Shown: positions 1 through 7,139 of the stretch, in pieces
Layout: each line of letters begins with the position of its first letter
How positions within the stretch are numbered: the first letter of the stretch is position 1
Program-made: the position numbers and the translations under genes
Assembly: GCA_001443485.1 (NCBI GenBank)
Contig: LDXQ01000021.1
Location: 1-37,059 of the forward strand
Direction: 5' to 3'
Origin: Candidatus Sysuimicrobiota bacterium CSP1-3
GTDB taxonomy: Bacteria > Sysuimicrobiota > Sysuimicrobiia > Sysuimicrobiales > Humicultoraceae
DNA length: 37,059 nucleotides
Notes under the pieces: generated by a model
The model's input: the letters and a program-made list of their open reading frames with translations, nothing else
Databases searched by the model: none
What the model was told of the DNA's origin: nothing

Positions 1-374
1 CAGGCGTCCATGATCACCGCCAGGCCGGCGGCGCGGGCCCGCGCGGCGGCCGCTTCGTTGACGATCCCAGCCTGCATCCAGACGACCTTCGCTCCGATGG
101 CGATCGCGTCCTCAACAATCGGGGGGACGTCCTCGGAGCGGCGGAAGATGTCAACGACGTCGACTGGATCCGGCACGTCGCGCAGGCTGGGGTAAGCCTT
201 CTCCCCCAGAACTTCGTTGACCCGCGGATTCACGGGGATAATGCGGTAGCCTTGTTGCTGCAGGTACGAGGCGATCTGGTAGCTGTCTCGGTCGGGCTTG
301 TCCGACAACCCCACGACGGCAATGGTCTTCGTCTGCTTCAGGATCCGCTGCACGTCGTCCCAGGCGACCGCCAT
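1..374 (-). CDS. CoA-binding domain protein (YccU-like), 3' end outside the window
   Basis: Reading from an ATG at 374 down to the window edge gives 124 residues with no stop. The protein opens MAVAWDDVQRILKQTKTIAV and continues with VGLSDKPDRDSYQIASYLQQ, a Rossmann fold whose glycine-containing loop and 'IIPVNPRVNEVLGEKAYPSL' stretch are typical of small YccU-type CoA-binding proteins, which are usually about 135-140 residues. Only the last 10-15 residues should be missing. A GGGAG motif precedes the ATG, and the gene starts 16 bases after the stop of the glutaredoxin-like gene upstream, so the two are probably cotranscribed. The family binds CoA, but its physiological role is poorly defined. 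The pairing with a thiol-redox protein hints at a CoA or thiol function, which is inference only. Confidence 0.85.
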   Translation of the reverse strand, partial: MAVAWDDVQRILKQTKTIAVVGLSDKPDRDSYQIASYLQQQGYRIIPVNPRVNEVLGEKAYPSLRDVPDPVDVVDIFRRSEDVPPIVEDAIAIGAKVVWMQAGIVNEAAAARARAAGLAVIMDA

Positions 375-390
375 CCGTGTTCTCCCGCGC

Positions 391-624
391 CTACGCGGCG
401 AGCAACTGTTCGAGTTTCGCCTTGTTGAATCCGACCACCGCCTCGCCGTCGATCAGTGTGACCGGGGTGGCGGCGAAGCCCATGCGCATGACGTCTTCAA
501 ACGCGGCGTCGTCCTGGGTGACGTCCCGGTCCGTGAACGTAATGCCCTTCTGGTGAAGGAACTCCTTCACCTTACCGCAGAACAGTCAGCCCGGCTGCGT
601 GTAGACAATCACCGTCTTGGCCAT
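391..624 (-). CDS. Glutaredoxin-like protein with an in-frame UGA, probable selenoprotein (UxxC)
   Basis: From an ATG at 624 the frame reads MAKTVIVYTQPG, then TGA at 588-586, then LFCGKVKEFLHQKGITFTDR and on to a TAG at 391. It gives 77 residues if the TGA is read through. The fold is that of NrdH/glutaredoxin-like proteins: beta strand, CxxC, helix, 'ATPVTLIDG' with the cis-Pro, and a closing 'VVGFNKAKLEQLL' helix. The TGA sits exactly at the first Cys of CxxC, the position most often replaced by selenocysteine in thioredoxin-fold proteins. A perfect stem-loop begins 14 bases after the TGA. The reading frame is intact on both sides, which argues against simple decay. GGAGG lies about 9 bases before the ATG. 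Alternatives are a sequencing error (TGC to TGA) or a recent nonsense mutation. No sel genes occur in the window. Confidence 0.75.
552..571 (-). promoter_or_regulatory. Candidate bacterial SECIS stem-loop
   Basis: On the minus strand, inside the coding sequence and 14 bases after the in-frame TGA, GGTGAAGG pairs perfectly with CCTTCACC around the loop AGTT (one more A-T pair can close it to a GT loop). The loop starts 22 bases after the TGA and has a G in its first two positions. This agrees with the known bacterial SECIS layout: apical loop roughly 16-37 bases after UGA, G in the first two loop positions. Synonymous constraint could not be tested. Confidence 0.6.
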
Positions 625-737
625 CGGCGCCCGCCTCCGCCATCAATCCACTTCGCCCATAATACCGCACGGGGATACACAAATATTCCGCACCCCTGGC
701 GAAGTTGCGGGCCGGGAGGAGAGGCGGAGGTGCGGAA

Positions 738-992
738 TCAGGAGACCGGGAATGAAGCCGGCGTAGCGGCGAGGGTCGGGCTGTCGGGCGCAGGCAAGTG
801 CTGGGCGACGGTCGCTGCAGGATGCGCGTGGGTCAGTGGCGACTGCTGGAAGTAGAGGGGCGGGTCAATCGAGGAGAGCCGTGTTGAGGAGCGGCCGTCG
901 CCCAACAGGATCCACCGGAGGAGGGTAGCCAGGGCGAACACCCCGGCCAGGAGGACTCCGGCCCAGAACTCCCATGTGATGAGCGCGTCCAC
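738..992 (-). CDS. Small single-pass membrane protein under a riboswitch
   Basis: A GTG at 992 with GGAGG seven bases upstream opens an 84-residue frame: MDALITWEFWAGVLLAGVFA then LATLLRWILLGDGRSS. Residues 8-29 form one hydrophobic membrane segment followed by an Arg and by a Ser/Pro/Ala-rich tail of about 50 residues without recognisable domains. I do not recognise the family. Support for a real gene comes from the ribosome binding site, the hydrophobic N-terminus and the position directly downstream (36 bases after the hairpin) of a putative c-di-GMP-I riboswitch and terminator on the same strand. The low-complexity C-terminal half may be poorly conserved or partly non-structural. If the riboswitch call holds, expression responds to a cyclic dinucleotide. 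Confidence 0.5.
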   Translation of the reverse strand: MDALITWEFWAGVLLAGVFALATLLRWILLGDGRSSTRLSSIDPPLYFQQSPLTHAHPAATVAQHLPAPDSPTLAATPASFPVS

Positions 993-1016
993 CAGATCGC
1001 CTCCGCGCTCCCGCAG

Positions 1017-1047
1017 AGAAAGCGAAACGCCTTCCGTTGGGAAGGCG
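1017..1047 (-). terminator. Riboswitch-linked intrinsic terminator
   Basis: On the minus strand CGCCTTCC (1047-1040) pairs perfectly with GGAAGGCG (1035-1028) around CAAC and is followed by TTTCGCTTTCT. It lies between the aptamer-like RNA and the start of the small membrane protein. An upstream GGGGAGGC at 1060-1053 can pair with the 5' arm of the hairpin (one G-U), offering an antiterminator. This suits ligand-controlled transcription termination; the direction of control cannot be read from sequence. Confidence 0.55.
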
Positions 1048-1062
1048 CTGGGCCTCCCCGTT

Positions 1063-1133
1063 CGGCAACCCGGCTGACTGGTCTCGCCAGTCCCGTGGTT
1101 TTGCGAACCGCCCTCGCGGGCGGGGTGCCTTTA
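1063..1133 (-). promoter_or_regulatory. Putative cyclic-di-GMP-I (GEMM) riboswitch aptamer
   Basis: Read on the minus strand, the segment shows the GEMM order: AAAGGCA, a P1b hairpin CGCCC-GCGA-GGGCG closed by a GNRA tetraloop, then CGCAAAACCACGGG, a second hairpin ACTGG-CGAG-CCAGT, and finally CAGCCGGGTTGCCG. The CGCAAA(G/A)CCacGGG and AGCCGGGTTGCCg blocks are the family's hallmarks. The segment 'GGCACCCC' replaces the commoner 'GGCAAACC', so ligand preference (c-di-GMP or a variant such as cGAMP) is open. A terminator and the start of a small membrane protein follow on the same strand. No other c-di-GMP gene lies in the window. Confidence 0.7.
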
Positions 1134-1213
1134 TCGCGGGTAGTCGCTATTTACTTGGTTCGTACTCTGCCCCATTCGCCGTCCGGCTAGACCTTCCCTG
1201 CCGGGGAGCCGCC

Positions 1214-1242
1214 TTGACGGGCCCTCCCACACCGGGTAGGCT
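1214..1242 (+). promoter_or_regulatory. csoR-copA promoter
   Basis: TTGACG at 1214-1219 and TAGGCT at 1237-1242 are separated by 17 bases, a good sigma-70-type arrangement. The CsoR operator begins ten bases after the -10 box, covering the expected start point, and the csoR ATG follows at 1294. Confidence 0.55.
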
Positions 1243-1251
1243 GGTGCTAGA

Positions 1252-1276
1252 TACCCCTCCCAGGGGGGAGGGGGTA
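1252..1276 (+). promoter_or_regulatory. CsoR operator palindrome
   Basis: TACCCCTCC at 1252-1260 faces GGAGGGGGTA at 1267-1276, forming a GC-rich dyad of the TACCC...GGGTA type known for copper-sensing CsoR repressors. It lies just downstream of the promoter and 17 bases before csoR, so it probably mediates copper-relieved autorepression of the csoR-copA-copZ unit. Confidence 0.65.
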
Positions 1277-1293
1277 GCAGGGGAGGACGCCAC

Positions 1294-1605
1294 ATGAGCA
1301 CGGCCCAGGAAGCCCACACGACGCACGGCAGCCCCACGGAGCGGCAGAAGGTGCTGACGCGCCTGCGCAGCATCGCCGGCCACCTCCAGGGGGTGGAGCG
1401 GATGGTCGGCGAGGGGGCGTACTGCATCGACATCGTGCGGCAGACGATGGCCATCCAGCGGGCCCTGGATCGGGTGAATGCGCTCCTTCTGGGAGATCAC
1501 CTGGAGCACTGCGCCACCACGGCGATGCAGTCGGGTGACGAGCGCGAGCGCCGCCGGACGATCCGGGAGATCCTGGACGTCTTCGAAATGTCGAGCAAGC
1601 TGTAG
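1294..1605 (+). CDS. csoR: Copper-sensing transcriptional repressor CsoR
   Basis: The 103-residue all-helical protein belongs to the CsoR/RcnR family. The Cu(I) ligands of CsoR appear with the exact family spacing: Cys44 in '[10 protein letters not shown]', then His69 and Cys73 in '[10 protein letters not shown]'. The helix '[20 protein letters not shown]' is the conserved DNA-contacting region. In this family Cu(I) binding releases the tetramer from its operator, and a matching dyad sits 17 bases upstream of the gene. GGGAGG lies seven bases before the ATG. The gene is followed nine bases later by copA and then copZ, so it very likely represses its own copper-export operon. Confidence 0.95.
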   Translation: MSTAQEAHTTHGSPTERQKVLTRLRSIAGHLQGVERMVGEGAYCIDIVRQTMAIQRALDRVNALLLGDHLEHCATTAMQSGDERERRRTIREILDVFEMSSKL

Positions 1606-1614
1606 GAGCGGACG

Positions 1615-2010
1615 ATGGAATCCACGGCTGTGAAGAGCGGTACCGAACCTCAGGCCTCCAAGCGTGTGGAGCTCCCCGTGCAGGGGATGTCCTGCGCCAG
1701 CTGCGTGGCCACCGTAGAAGGTGGGCTGCGCCGCACGCCGGGCGTCCGCGAGGCGGCGGTGAACCTAGCGGCGGAGCGGGCTTCCGTCATCTTCGACCCG
1801 CGGTCTGTGCGCCTGGAAGATCTGATCAAGGCCGTCGAAGGCACGGCTACGCGGTGCCGGTTGAGCGGGTCGTCATTCCGGTCCAGGGCCTCGAACTGGC
1901 CGCATCCGGCGAGAAGATCGAGCGCGCTCTTCTGGCAATCGAAGGCGTGCGTTCCGCCGCGGTCAACCTGGCCGCGGAGCAGGTGGCCGTCGAGTTCGTG
2001 CCCCACGTGA
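1615..2010 (+). pseudogene. copA: N-terminal part of copA, out of frame with the rest
   Basis: This frame encodes the start of the copper ATPase: a leader, then a heavy-metal-associated domain with the Cu-binding motif in '[17 protein letters not shown]' (about residues 25-41) and a domain end at '[10 protein letters not shown]'. After about base 1845 the frame turns into unrelated sequence until a stop at 2010. Adding one G to the 'acggct' at 1843-1848 would give '[13 protein letters not shown]', the expected end of the first domain joined to the second, in frame with the 1854-4103 reading frame. The intact protein would have 829 residues. The break is either a single-base sequencing or assembly error in a short G run or a real frameshift. 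The ATG at 1615 follows csoR by nine bases. Confidence 0.7.
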
Positions 2011-4103
2011 CCTCAGTGGAGGATCTGCGCCGGGCGATCCGCGGCGTCGGGTACGAGCCGCTGGAAGTCGCTGAGGCGTCGGTCGACCGCGAGCAGCAGC
2101 GCCGCGAACGCGAGATCCGGACGCTGCGAAACCAGTTTCTCGGCGCCATCCTACTGAGCGTGCCGATCCTCTGGGGCAGCCTGCATCACATGGGCTTGAC
2201 CGGAGTCTGGGTGCCGCGGATCCTCACCGACTGGCGCGTGCAATTGCTGCTGGCGATTCCCGTGCAGTTCTGGGCCGGCTGGCGCTTCTACCGCGGCGCC
2301 TGGGCCGCCGCCCGCCACGGCACCACCGATATGAACACGCTCATCGCCGTCGGAACCTCGGCCGCGTTCGGCTACAGCGTCGTCGCCACCTTCTTCCCGC
2401 AGGTCTTCATCGCCGGAGGCCTGCAGCCCAACGTCTATTACGAGACCGCGTCGATCATCATCGCCTTCATCCTCCTGGGGCGCTTCCTGGAGGCCCGCGC
2501 CAAGGGGCGCACCTCGGAGGCGATCCGGCGCCTGATGGGACTGCGCGCCCGCACCGCCCGCATCGTTCGGGACGGTGAAGAGGTAGATATTCCCGTCGAA
2601 GACGTGCAGGTCGGGGACGCCGTCGTGGTGCGCCCCGGCGAGAAGATCCCGGTGGACGGGGTTGTCATCAGCGGCCACTCCGCCGTGGACGAGTCCATGC
2701 TCACCGGGGAGTCCATTCCGGTGGAGAAGCGCGAGGGCGACGAGGTCATCGGCGCCACGCTGAACAAGACCGGATCCTTCCGCTTCCACACCACGCGCGT
2801 GGGGCGGGACACTGCGCTGGCTCAGATCATCCGTCTCGTGGAGGAGGCGCAGGGCTCGAAGGCGCCGATCCAGCGGCTGGTGGACCGGATCGCCGCCTAC
2901 TTCGTGCCGGCGGTCATCGTCATTGCCGTTGTCACCGGAGCGGTCTGGCTGCTCTTCGGTCCCGAGCCGCGCCTGACGTACGCGCTGCTGGCCTTCGTCT
3001 CCGTGCTGATCATCGCCTGCCCCTGCGCCATGGGGCTGGCTACGCCGACGGCCATCATGGTCGGGATCGGCCGCGGCGCGGAGGAGGGCGTGCTGATTCG
3101 CAACGCCGAGGCCCTGGAGCGAATGCGTCAAGTGGATACGGTTGTGCTGGATAAGACCGGCACCCTGACGCGCGGTCAGCCGGCCGTGACCGACGTCCTG
3201 CCGATGAACGGATTCAGCGAGGCGGATATCCTGCGGTTCGCGGCGGCGGCCGAGCGCGGCTCCGAGCACCCGCTGGGCGAGGCGATCGTTGCGCGGGCGA
3301 AGGACGATGGGATCGAGATCCCCGAGCCCGACGACTTCGACGCGATTCCCGGGCAGGGGATCGTCGCACAGGTCGAAGGGCGGCGTATCCTCGCCGGCAA
3401 CCTGCGGTTGCTGGAGAGTCAGGGGCTGCGGCCGGATGGTCTGGGGTCGCGCGCGGAGGCGCTGGCCAGGGACGGCAAGACGCCGATGTTTGTCGTGGTC
3501 GACGGGACGCCTGCGGGGATCATCGCCGTCGCCGACACCCTCAAGCCGGAGACCGCTGAGGTCATTCGGGCGCTGCATGGTCTTCGTCTGCGGGTGGTCA
3601 TGCTCACCGGCGACAACCGCGCGACCGCGGAGGCAATCGCCCGCCAGGCCGGCATCGACCAGGTGCTGGCGGAGGTGCGGCCGGAGCAGAAGGCGGCTAC
3701 GGTTCGCGGCCTCCAGGAAGAGGGACGGGTCGTCGCCATGGTCGGCGATGGGATCAACGACGCGCCGGCGCTGGCCCAGGCGGACGTGGGGATCGCCATC
3801 GGTGCCGGGACGGATGTGGCTATCGAGTCCGCCGGCGTGGTGCTGGTCGGCAGCGACCTGCGCGGCGTGCGCACCGCCATCGCCCTCAGCCGCCAGACGG
3901 TGCGCGCCATCCGGCAGAACCTGTTCTGGGCCTTCTTCTACAACGTGGTGCTGATCCCGGTGGCGGCCGGAATCCTCTACCCGTTCGTCGGCGTGCTGCT
4001 GAACCCGGTGTTCGCCGCGCTGGCGATGGCGTTCAGTTCGGTAACGGTGGTGAGCAACAGCCTGCGGCTGCGCTTCTTCAAGCCGGCGCTGGCCGCGGCG
4101 TAA
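1854..4103 (+). CDS. copA: Cu(I)-exporting P1B-type ATPase CopA (main part, downstream of a frameshift)
   Basis: From a GTG at 1854 the frame gives 749 residues, covering everything after the first metal-binding domain. It contains a second HMA-like domain (about 5-70), eight expected membrane segments, the actuator motif TGES (284-287), the membrane metal site CPC (389-391), the phosphorylation motif DKTGT (433-437), the 'SEHPLG' nucleotide-domain motif, and 'GDGINDAP'. The late helices carry YN-x4-P ('FYNVVLIP') and MxxSS ('MAFSSV'), the signature of Cu(I) pumps (P1B-1). The protein exports Cu(I) from the cytoplasm at the expense of ATP. The second HMA domain has lost both cysteines ('GLELAASGE' where GMxCxxC is usual). 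The GTG is probably not the native start: see the frameshift with the 1615 frame. Confidence 0.93.
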   Translation: MPVERVVIPVQGLELAASGEKIERALLAIEGVRSAAVNLAAEQVAVEFVPHVTSVEDLRRAIRGVGYEPLEVAEASVDREQQRREREIRTLRNQFLGAILLSVPILWGSLHHMGLTGVWVPRILTDWRVQLLLAIPVQFWAGWRFYRGAWAAARHGTTDMNTLIAVGTSAAFGYSVVATFFPQVFIAGGLQPNVYYETASIIIAFILLGRFLEARAKGRTSEAIRRLMGLRARTARIVRDGEEVDIPVEDVQVGDAVVVRPGEKIPVDGVVISGHSAVDESMLTGESIPVEKREGDEVIGATLNKTGSFRFHTTRVGRDTALAQIIRLVEEAQGSKAPIQRLVDRIAAYFVPAVIVIAVVTGAVWLLFGPEPRLTYALLAFVSVLIIACPCAMGLATPTAIMVGIGRGAEEGVLIRNAEALERMRQVDTVVLDKTGTLTRGQPAVTDVLPMNGFSEADILRFAAAAERGSEHPLGEAIVARAKDDGIEIPEPDDFDAIPGQGIVAQVEGRRILAGNLRLLESQGLRPDGLGSRAEALARDGKTPMFVVVDGTPAGIIAVADTLKPETAEVIRALHGLRLRVVMLTGDNRATAEAIARQAGIDQVLAEVRPEQKAATVRGLQEEGRVVAMVGDGINDAPALAQADVGIAIGAGTDVAIESAGVVLVGSDLRGVRTAIALSRQTVRAIRQNLFWAFFYNVVLIPVAAGILYPFVGVLLNPVFAALAMAFSSVTVVSNSLRLRFFKPALAAA

Positions 4104-4157
4104 GGCTGGATTCGAAGGACGGGCAGATCACAGGACGGAGATAGAGGAGGAGAGGCA

Positions 4158-4364
4158 ATGAAGCGGACGTTCAGTGTACCCCGCATCCACTGCGACGGAT
4201 GCGTGCGCACCGTGACCGAGACCTTAAAGAGCGTTTCCGGGGTGACCGCGGCGGAGGCGGACGCGCTGAAGAAAACGGTCGATGTGGTATTTGACCCGGC
4301 CGCTGTAACGGAGGAGCGGCTGCGCCAGGCCCTCGTCAACGTGGGCTATCCGGCCGCGAACTAG
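4158..4364 (+). CDS. copZ: CopZ-like copper chaperone (HMA domain protein)
   Basis: The 68-residue protein is a single heavy-metal-associated ferredoxin-like domain: 'MKRTFSVPRIHCDGC' carries the CxxC metal site at Cys12/Cys15, followed by 'LKSVSGVTAAEADALKKTVD' and the end motif 'ALVNVGY'. Such proteins bind Cu(I) and hand it to CopA or to CsoR. The usual 'GMxC' is here 'RIHC', a mild variant, so another soft metal cannot be excluded. A GAGGAGGAGAGG purine run precedes the ATG. It is the third gene of the csoR-copA-copZ unit, 54 bases after copA. Confidence 0.88.
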   Translation: MKRTFSVPRIHCDGCVRTVTETLKSVSGVTAAEADALKKTVDVVFDPAAVTEERLRQALVNVGYPAAN

Positions 4365-4416
4365 AGCCCTTTTCAGGGGTACGGCAGGGCAGGAGAATCT
4401 GCAACCAAGGCGGTGG

Positions 4417-4491
4417 CGGGCCCGGAGGGACTCGAACCCTCAAACCTACGGCTTCGAAGGCCGTTGCTCTGTCCAGTTGAGCTACGGACCC
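4417..4491 (-). tRNA. tRNA-Arg(TCG)
   Basis: The minus strand folds into a complete 75-base cloverleaf: acceptor GGGTCCG/CGGGCCC, D-stem GCTC/GAGC, anticodon stem ACGGC/GCCGT with loop CTTCGAA (anticodon TCG, reading CGA), and T-arm GAGGG-TTCGAGT-CCCTC. The discriminator is G; CCA is not encoded. It stands alone between the copper operon and the AAA ATPase operon. Confidence 0.95.
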
Positions 4492-4589
4492 CATGGAGTA
4501 GTGTAGCACCTACAAGAGACTGCGCCGTGGATGCTTCACGAGCAGCCGGCCTCTAGCCTGCTGCAAATCGGGATCAGGGCTCCGGGTCC

Positions 4590-6317
4590 CTACATCAACC
4601 CCATCGCGGTCAGGCGCAGGCGGCGGTCGTAAGCCTGCGCCTCCATGTCGGCGCGGGTCCTGCTGCGGTACTTGGCCGGCAGGAAGTCCGCGAAGGTGGA
4701 CTCGAGGGCGGCGTGCAACTCCATGAACTCGATCATGGTCTCATTGCGCGTCGGGCGGTAACGCTCCGCCGTGGCGACCAGCAGATCGGACGAGAAGACG
4801 GGCACGCCGTTCTCCCGCGGCGCCGTCCGGCGGGCCACGGTCACCAACGCCTCGACCTCGGCCGGCGAGTAATCGGTAAGTAGATCCGACAGTGGGGTGA
4901 GGTCGTCCGGCAGCCGGGCGCCCAGCCGGCCGGCGACGATGCGCAGCACGCCGAGCGGGTCGTCGGCAGCATAGAAAATCGGAATCTTAAGGTCCCCCAG
5001 CCGCCCCGGACGTTTGGTCGCCTCATCCATGGCGTCCGGCCGGTTGGTCATCCAGATCACCAGAATGCGCCCGCGGTGCCGGGTGTCGCCCAGGAACTTG
5101 CTCCACATCCCCCACAGTCGCTGGCTGACACCGCTGTCACCGCGCTCGCCCCGCTGGCCGTACGTCTGGTCGATCTCGTCCCAGAGCACCGCCACCGCGC
5201 CGATGGATTCCAGAAAGTTGATCACCTTCTCCGAGTTGCGCTCGCTCTGCCCCACATACTCGGCGCGCAGGTTGCCGATCTCCACGATGGGGACGCCCAC
5301 TTCTCTGGCGATGGCCACGCCGATGTAGCTCTTACCCGTCCCCGGCGGTCCGATCAGGCCGATGCCCATGGGGCAGTTGGCCGCGTCGCCGCGGCGGAAG
5401 GCGTCGATGACCACACGCAGCTCGGCCTTGGCCGGCTCCATCCCGGCGACGGCGTCGAGGCCGTGGCGCGGTTCGACGACCCGGATCAGCCCGCCGTACT
5501 CGTCCTCGATCAACTCGTTCTTCCGCCGCACCACCTCGTCCACGGTGAGGCGGGCGTCGCCGCGGCGCGCCTGCTTGAGCATCCCCTCGATCTTCACCAG
5601 CGAAAGGCCGGCCGAGACCGCGGCCAGGCGCGGCGGCGGCACCTCCACCTCAAGCGGCGAGCGGTGCAGGGCCGCTTCGATGAAGCGCCGGCGCTCCGCC
5701 TCGTCGGGGAAGGGGATGGGCACACTGTCCAGCTGCGGGTTCCCCCGCCAGAGGTCCGGATGGACGGCGGACTGGTGCTCGCTGACCAGGATGACGAAGT
5801 TGTTCTTGGCCAGGAACGCCGGCTCAAACCCCCAGCGCTGTAGCGTGGCGATGTTCCGCCGGTCGTCCATGGAGAGCCCGGCGGCGTCGGCCGCCGGGGC
5901 GATCTTCTCCACGTGGTCGATGAAGAGGAAGATATTGTTCCGTATGATCAACAGGCGCCCCAGCATGGGCAGCGCGAGGCGCGGGTCGCGCAGTTCGGGC
6001 TGCAGCGTCTCCCACGCCGGCGGCTTCGTCGCCGGTCGCCCGGCGATCGACTCGTGCACGGCAAAGAAGGTGAGAAACTCCCGTAGCATCACCTCGTTGG
6101 GGAACGAGACCCCCTCTGCCAGGTTGTAGTGGACGACAAGCATCTGCGGGCCGCCGGCCATCGCCCGGGTGAGGAAGTCGCGCAGGCGCAGGTAGGCGCC
6201 GCCTAGCGGGTAGACGTCGTGGATGTTGGTGTGCAGCAGGAACTGGCTGGCTGCGCCGGTCTCGTACTTCGTCCGGATCTCTTCGGCCCACGGCGGTAAG
6301 GTGAGGACCTCAGCCAC
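4590..6317 (-). CDS. Tandem AAA ATPase with degenerate first domain, PspA-operon partner
   Basis: The 575-residue cytosolic protein starts at a GTG (6317). Residues 289-500 form an active classical AAA module: 'GLDAVAGMEPAKAEL', Walker A GPPGTGKS (323-330), Walker B VLWDEID (377-383), sensor-1 'MTNRPDAMD' and arginine finger region 'RPGRLGD' (436-442). Residues 25-220 look like an AAA fold without Walker A: Walker-B-like 'NIFLFIDHVEKI', sensor-like 'NNFVILVSEHQSAVHP' and a lid 'PDEAERRRFIEAAL', an arrangement reminiscent of Ycf46-type and Cdc48-like tandem ATPases. It is the last gene of a four-gene operon headed by pspA, nine bases after its neighbour. A role in remodelling PspA/ESCRT-III-like polymers at the membrane is inference from that context; the substrate is unknown. 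Confidence 0.88.
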   Translation of the reverse strand: MAEVLTLPPWAEEIRTKYETGAASQFLLHTNIHDVYPLGGAYLRLRDFLTRAMAGGPQMLVVHYNLAEGVSFPNEVMLREFLTFFAVHESIAGRPATKPPAWETLQPELRDPRLALPMLGRLLIIRNNIFLFIDHVEKIAPAADAAGLSMDDRRNIATLQRWGFEPAFLAKNNFVILVSEHQSAVHPDLWRGNPQLDSVPIPFPDEAERRRFIEAALHRSPLEVEVPPPRLAAVSAGLSLVKIEGMLKQARRGDARLTVDEVVRRKNELIEDEYGGLIRVVEPRHGLDAVAGMEPAKAELRVVIDAFRRGDAANCPMGIGLIGPPGTGKSYIGVAIAREVGVPIVEIGNLRAEYVGQSERNSEKVINFLESIGAVAVLWDEIDQTYGQRGERGDSGVSQRLWGMWSKFLGDTRHRGRILVIWMTNRPDAMDEATKRPGRLGDLKIPIFYAADDPLGVLRIVAGRLGARLPDDLTPLSDLLTDYSPAEVEALVTVARRTAPRENGVPVFSSDLLVATAERYRPTRNETMIEFMELHAALESTFADFLPAKYRSRTRADMEAQAYDRRLRLTAMGLM

Positions 6318-6326
6318 GGTCTGCGC

Positions 6327-7136
6327 CTACGCCTCACGCGCGCGCTGAATCTGTTCCACGACGGGACGCACCTGCTCGATCGCCTGCTCTGTACTCTCGA
6401 CGCCCGCCAGGATCTCTCGCAGCCCCTGCGGCTCCCGCCCGGCGGCGCTCCACGACACCAGCTTGTCCGCCAAGTAGGCGATGCTGTGTTCCAGCGTGGC
6501 GATCTGGGACGTAACAATCTCCAGGTTGCGCTCCATCTCGGCGCGCTCCCCCAGGCGCTTCTGCAGCACTTCCAGCCGCTGTGTCTCCACCCGATCCAGA
6601 TCAGGATCGTCACGGGTCTCCCGGGCGCGGCGCATCACCTGCTCCATTTCCGCAAGGAGCGCCTTGCGGTCCACGGTGGCCAGGTAGGTGCCCGCGGCGA
6701 CGCGCACGGCGAGCAGGTCGAGCATCTGGTCGAGGAGGTCTTCCACCCGGCCGAGTTCCCCCTGCGCCAGTAGGCGGGTCTCCTGATCGAGACTGCGCTC
6801 GGCATAGGCGAGGCGGCGCTGGATGGCCCGGAAGCGCTCCCGGTCACTGCGCGGGAGGGCGGCCAGCATGTCGACCCGCCAGCGCTCCCGCCGCAGGGCG
6901 CGCCGGCGCGCCCGCTGAAGGGCCAGGTACCGGTCGAACCAGCGGCTCCCCGGCGCATTGATCAGGTACAGCGCCTCCGCGGCACCGCCGATAATGAGGG
7001 GGATGGGGCTTACTGTCAGCGCCGCCAGGGCGGCGAGGCCGCCCAGGGCGATCAGGTTGAAGTCCTGCAGCAGCGCCTCCAGGATTTTGGGGCGGCGCGG
7101 CTCCTGGCGATCGCGCGGCGGTGCGCTGCGGGCCAC
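6327..7136 (-). CDS. Membrane-anchored coiled-coil protein of the PspA-AAA operon
   Basis: The 269-residue protein has a basic N-terminus ('RDRQEPRRPK'), a hydrophobic hairpin at about 28-60 ('LIALGGLAALAALTVSPIPL' and following) likely forming two membrane segments, and then about 200 residues of highly charged helix with heptad-like spacing ('LQRARRRALRRERWRVDMLA', 'LEVLQKRLGERAEMERNLEI'). I do not recognise a family. The short turn between hydrophobic halves puts both ends in the cytosol, with the coiled coil facing PspA and the ATPase. It lies between the receptor gene (3 bases apart) and the AAA gene (9 bases), so cotranscription is near certain. An adaptor linking membrane, PspA and ATPase is a plausible role, not shown. 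Confidence 0.8.
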   Translation of the reverse strand: MARSAPPRDRQEPRRPKILEALLQDFNLIALGGLAALAALTVSPIPLIIGGAAEALYLINAPGSRWFDRYLALQRARRRALRRERWRVDMLAALPRSDRERFRAIQRRLAYAERSLDQETRLLAQGELGRVEDLLDQMLDLLAVRVAAGTYLATVDRKALLAEMEQVMRRARETRDDPDLDRVETQRLEVLQKRLGERAEMERNLEIVTSQIATLEHSIAYLADKLVSWSAAGREPQGLREILAGVESTEQAIEQVRPVVEQIQRAREA

Positions 7137-7139
7137 GGC

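Noticed and set aside
298-855. A 185-codon plus-strand frame over the glutaredoxin-like gene
   Set aside because: It is open only because the opposite strand is coding and GC-rich; it has no domain pattern, whereas the minus strand gives a thioredoxin-fold protein.
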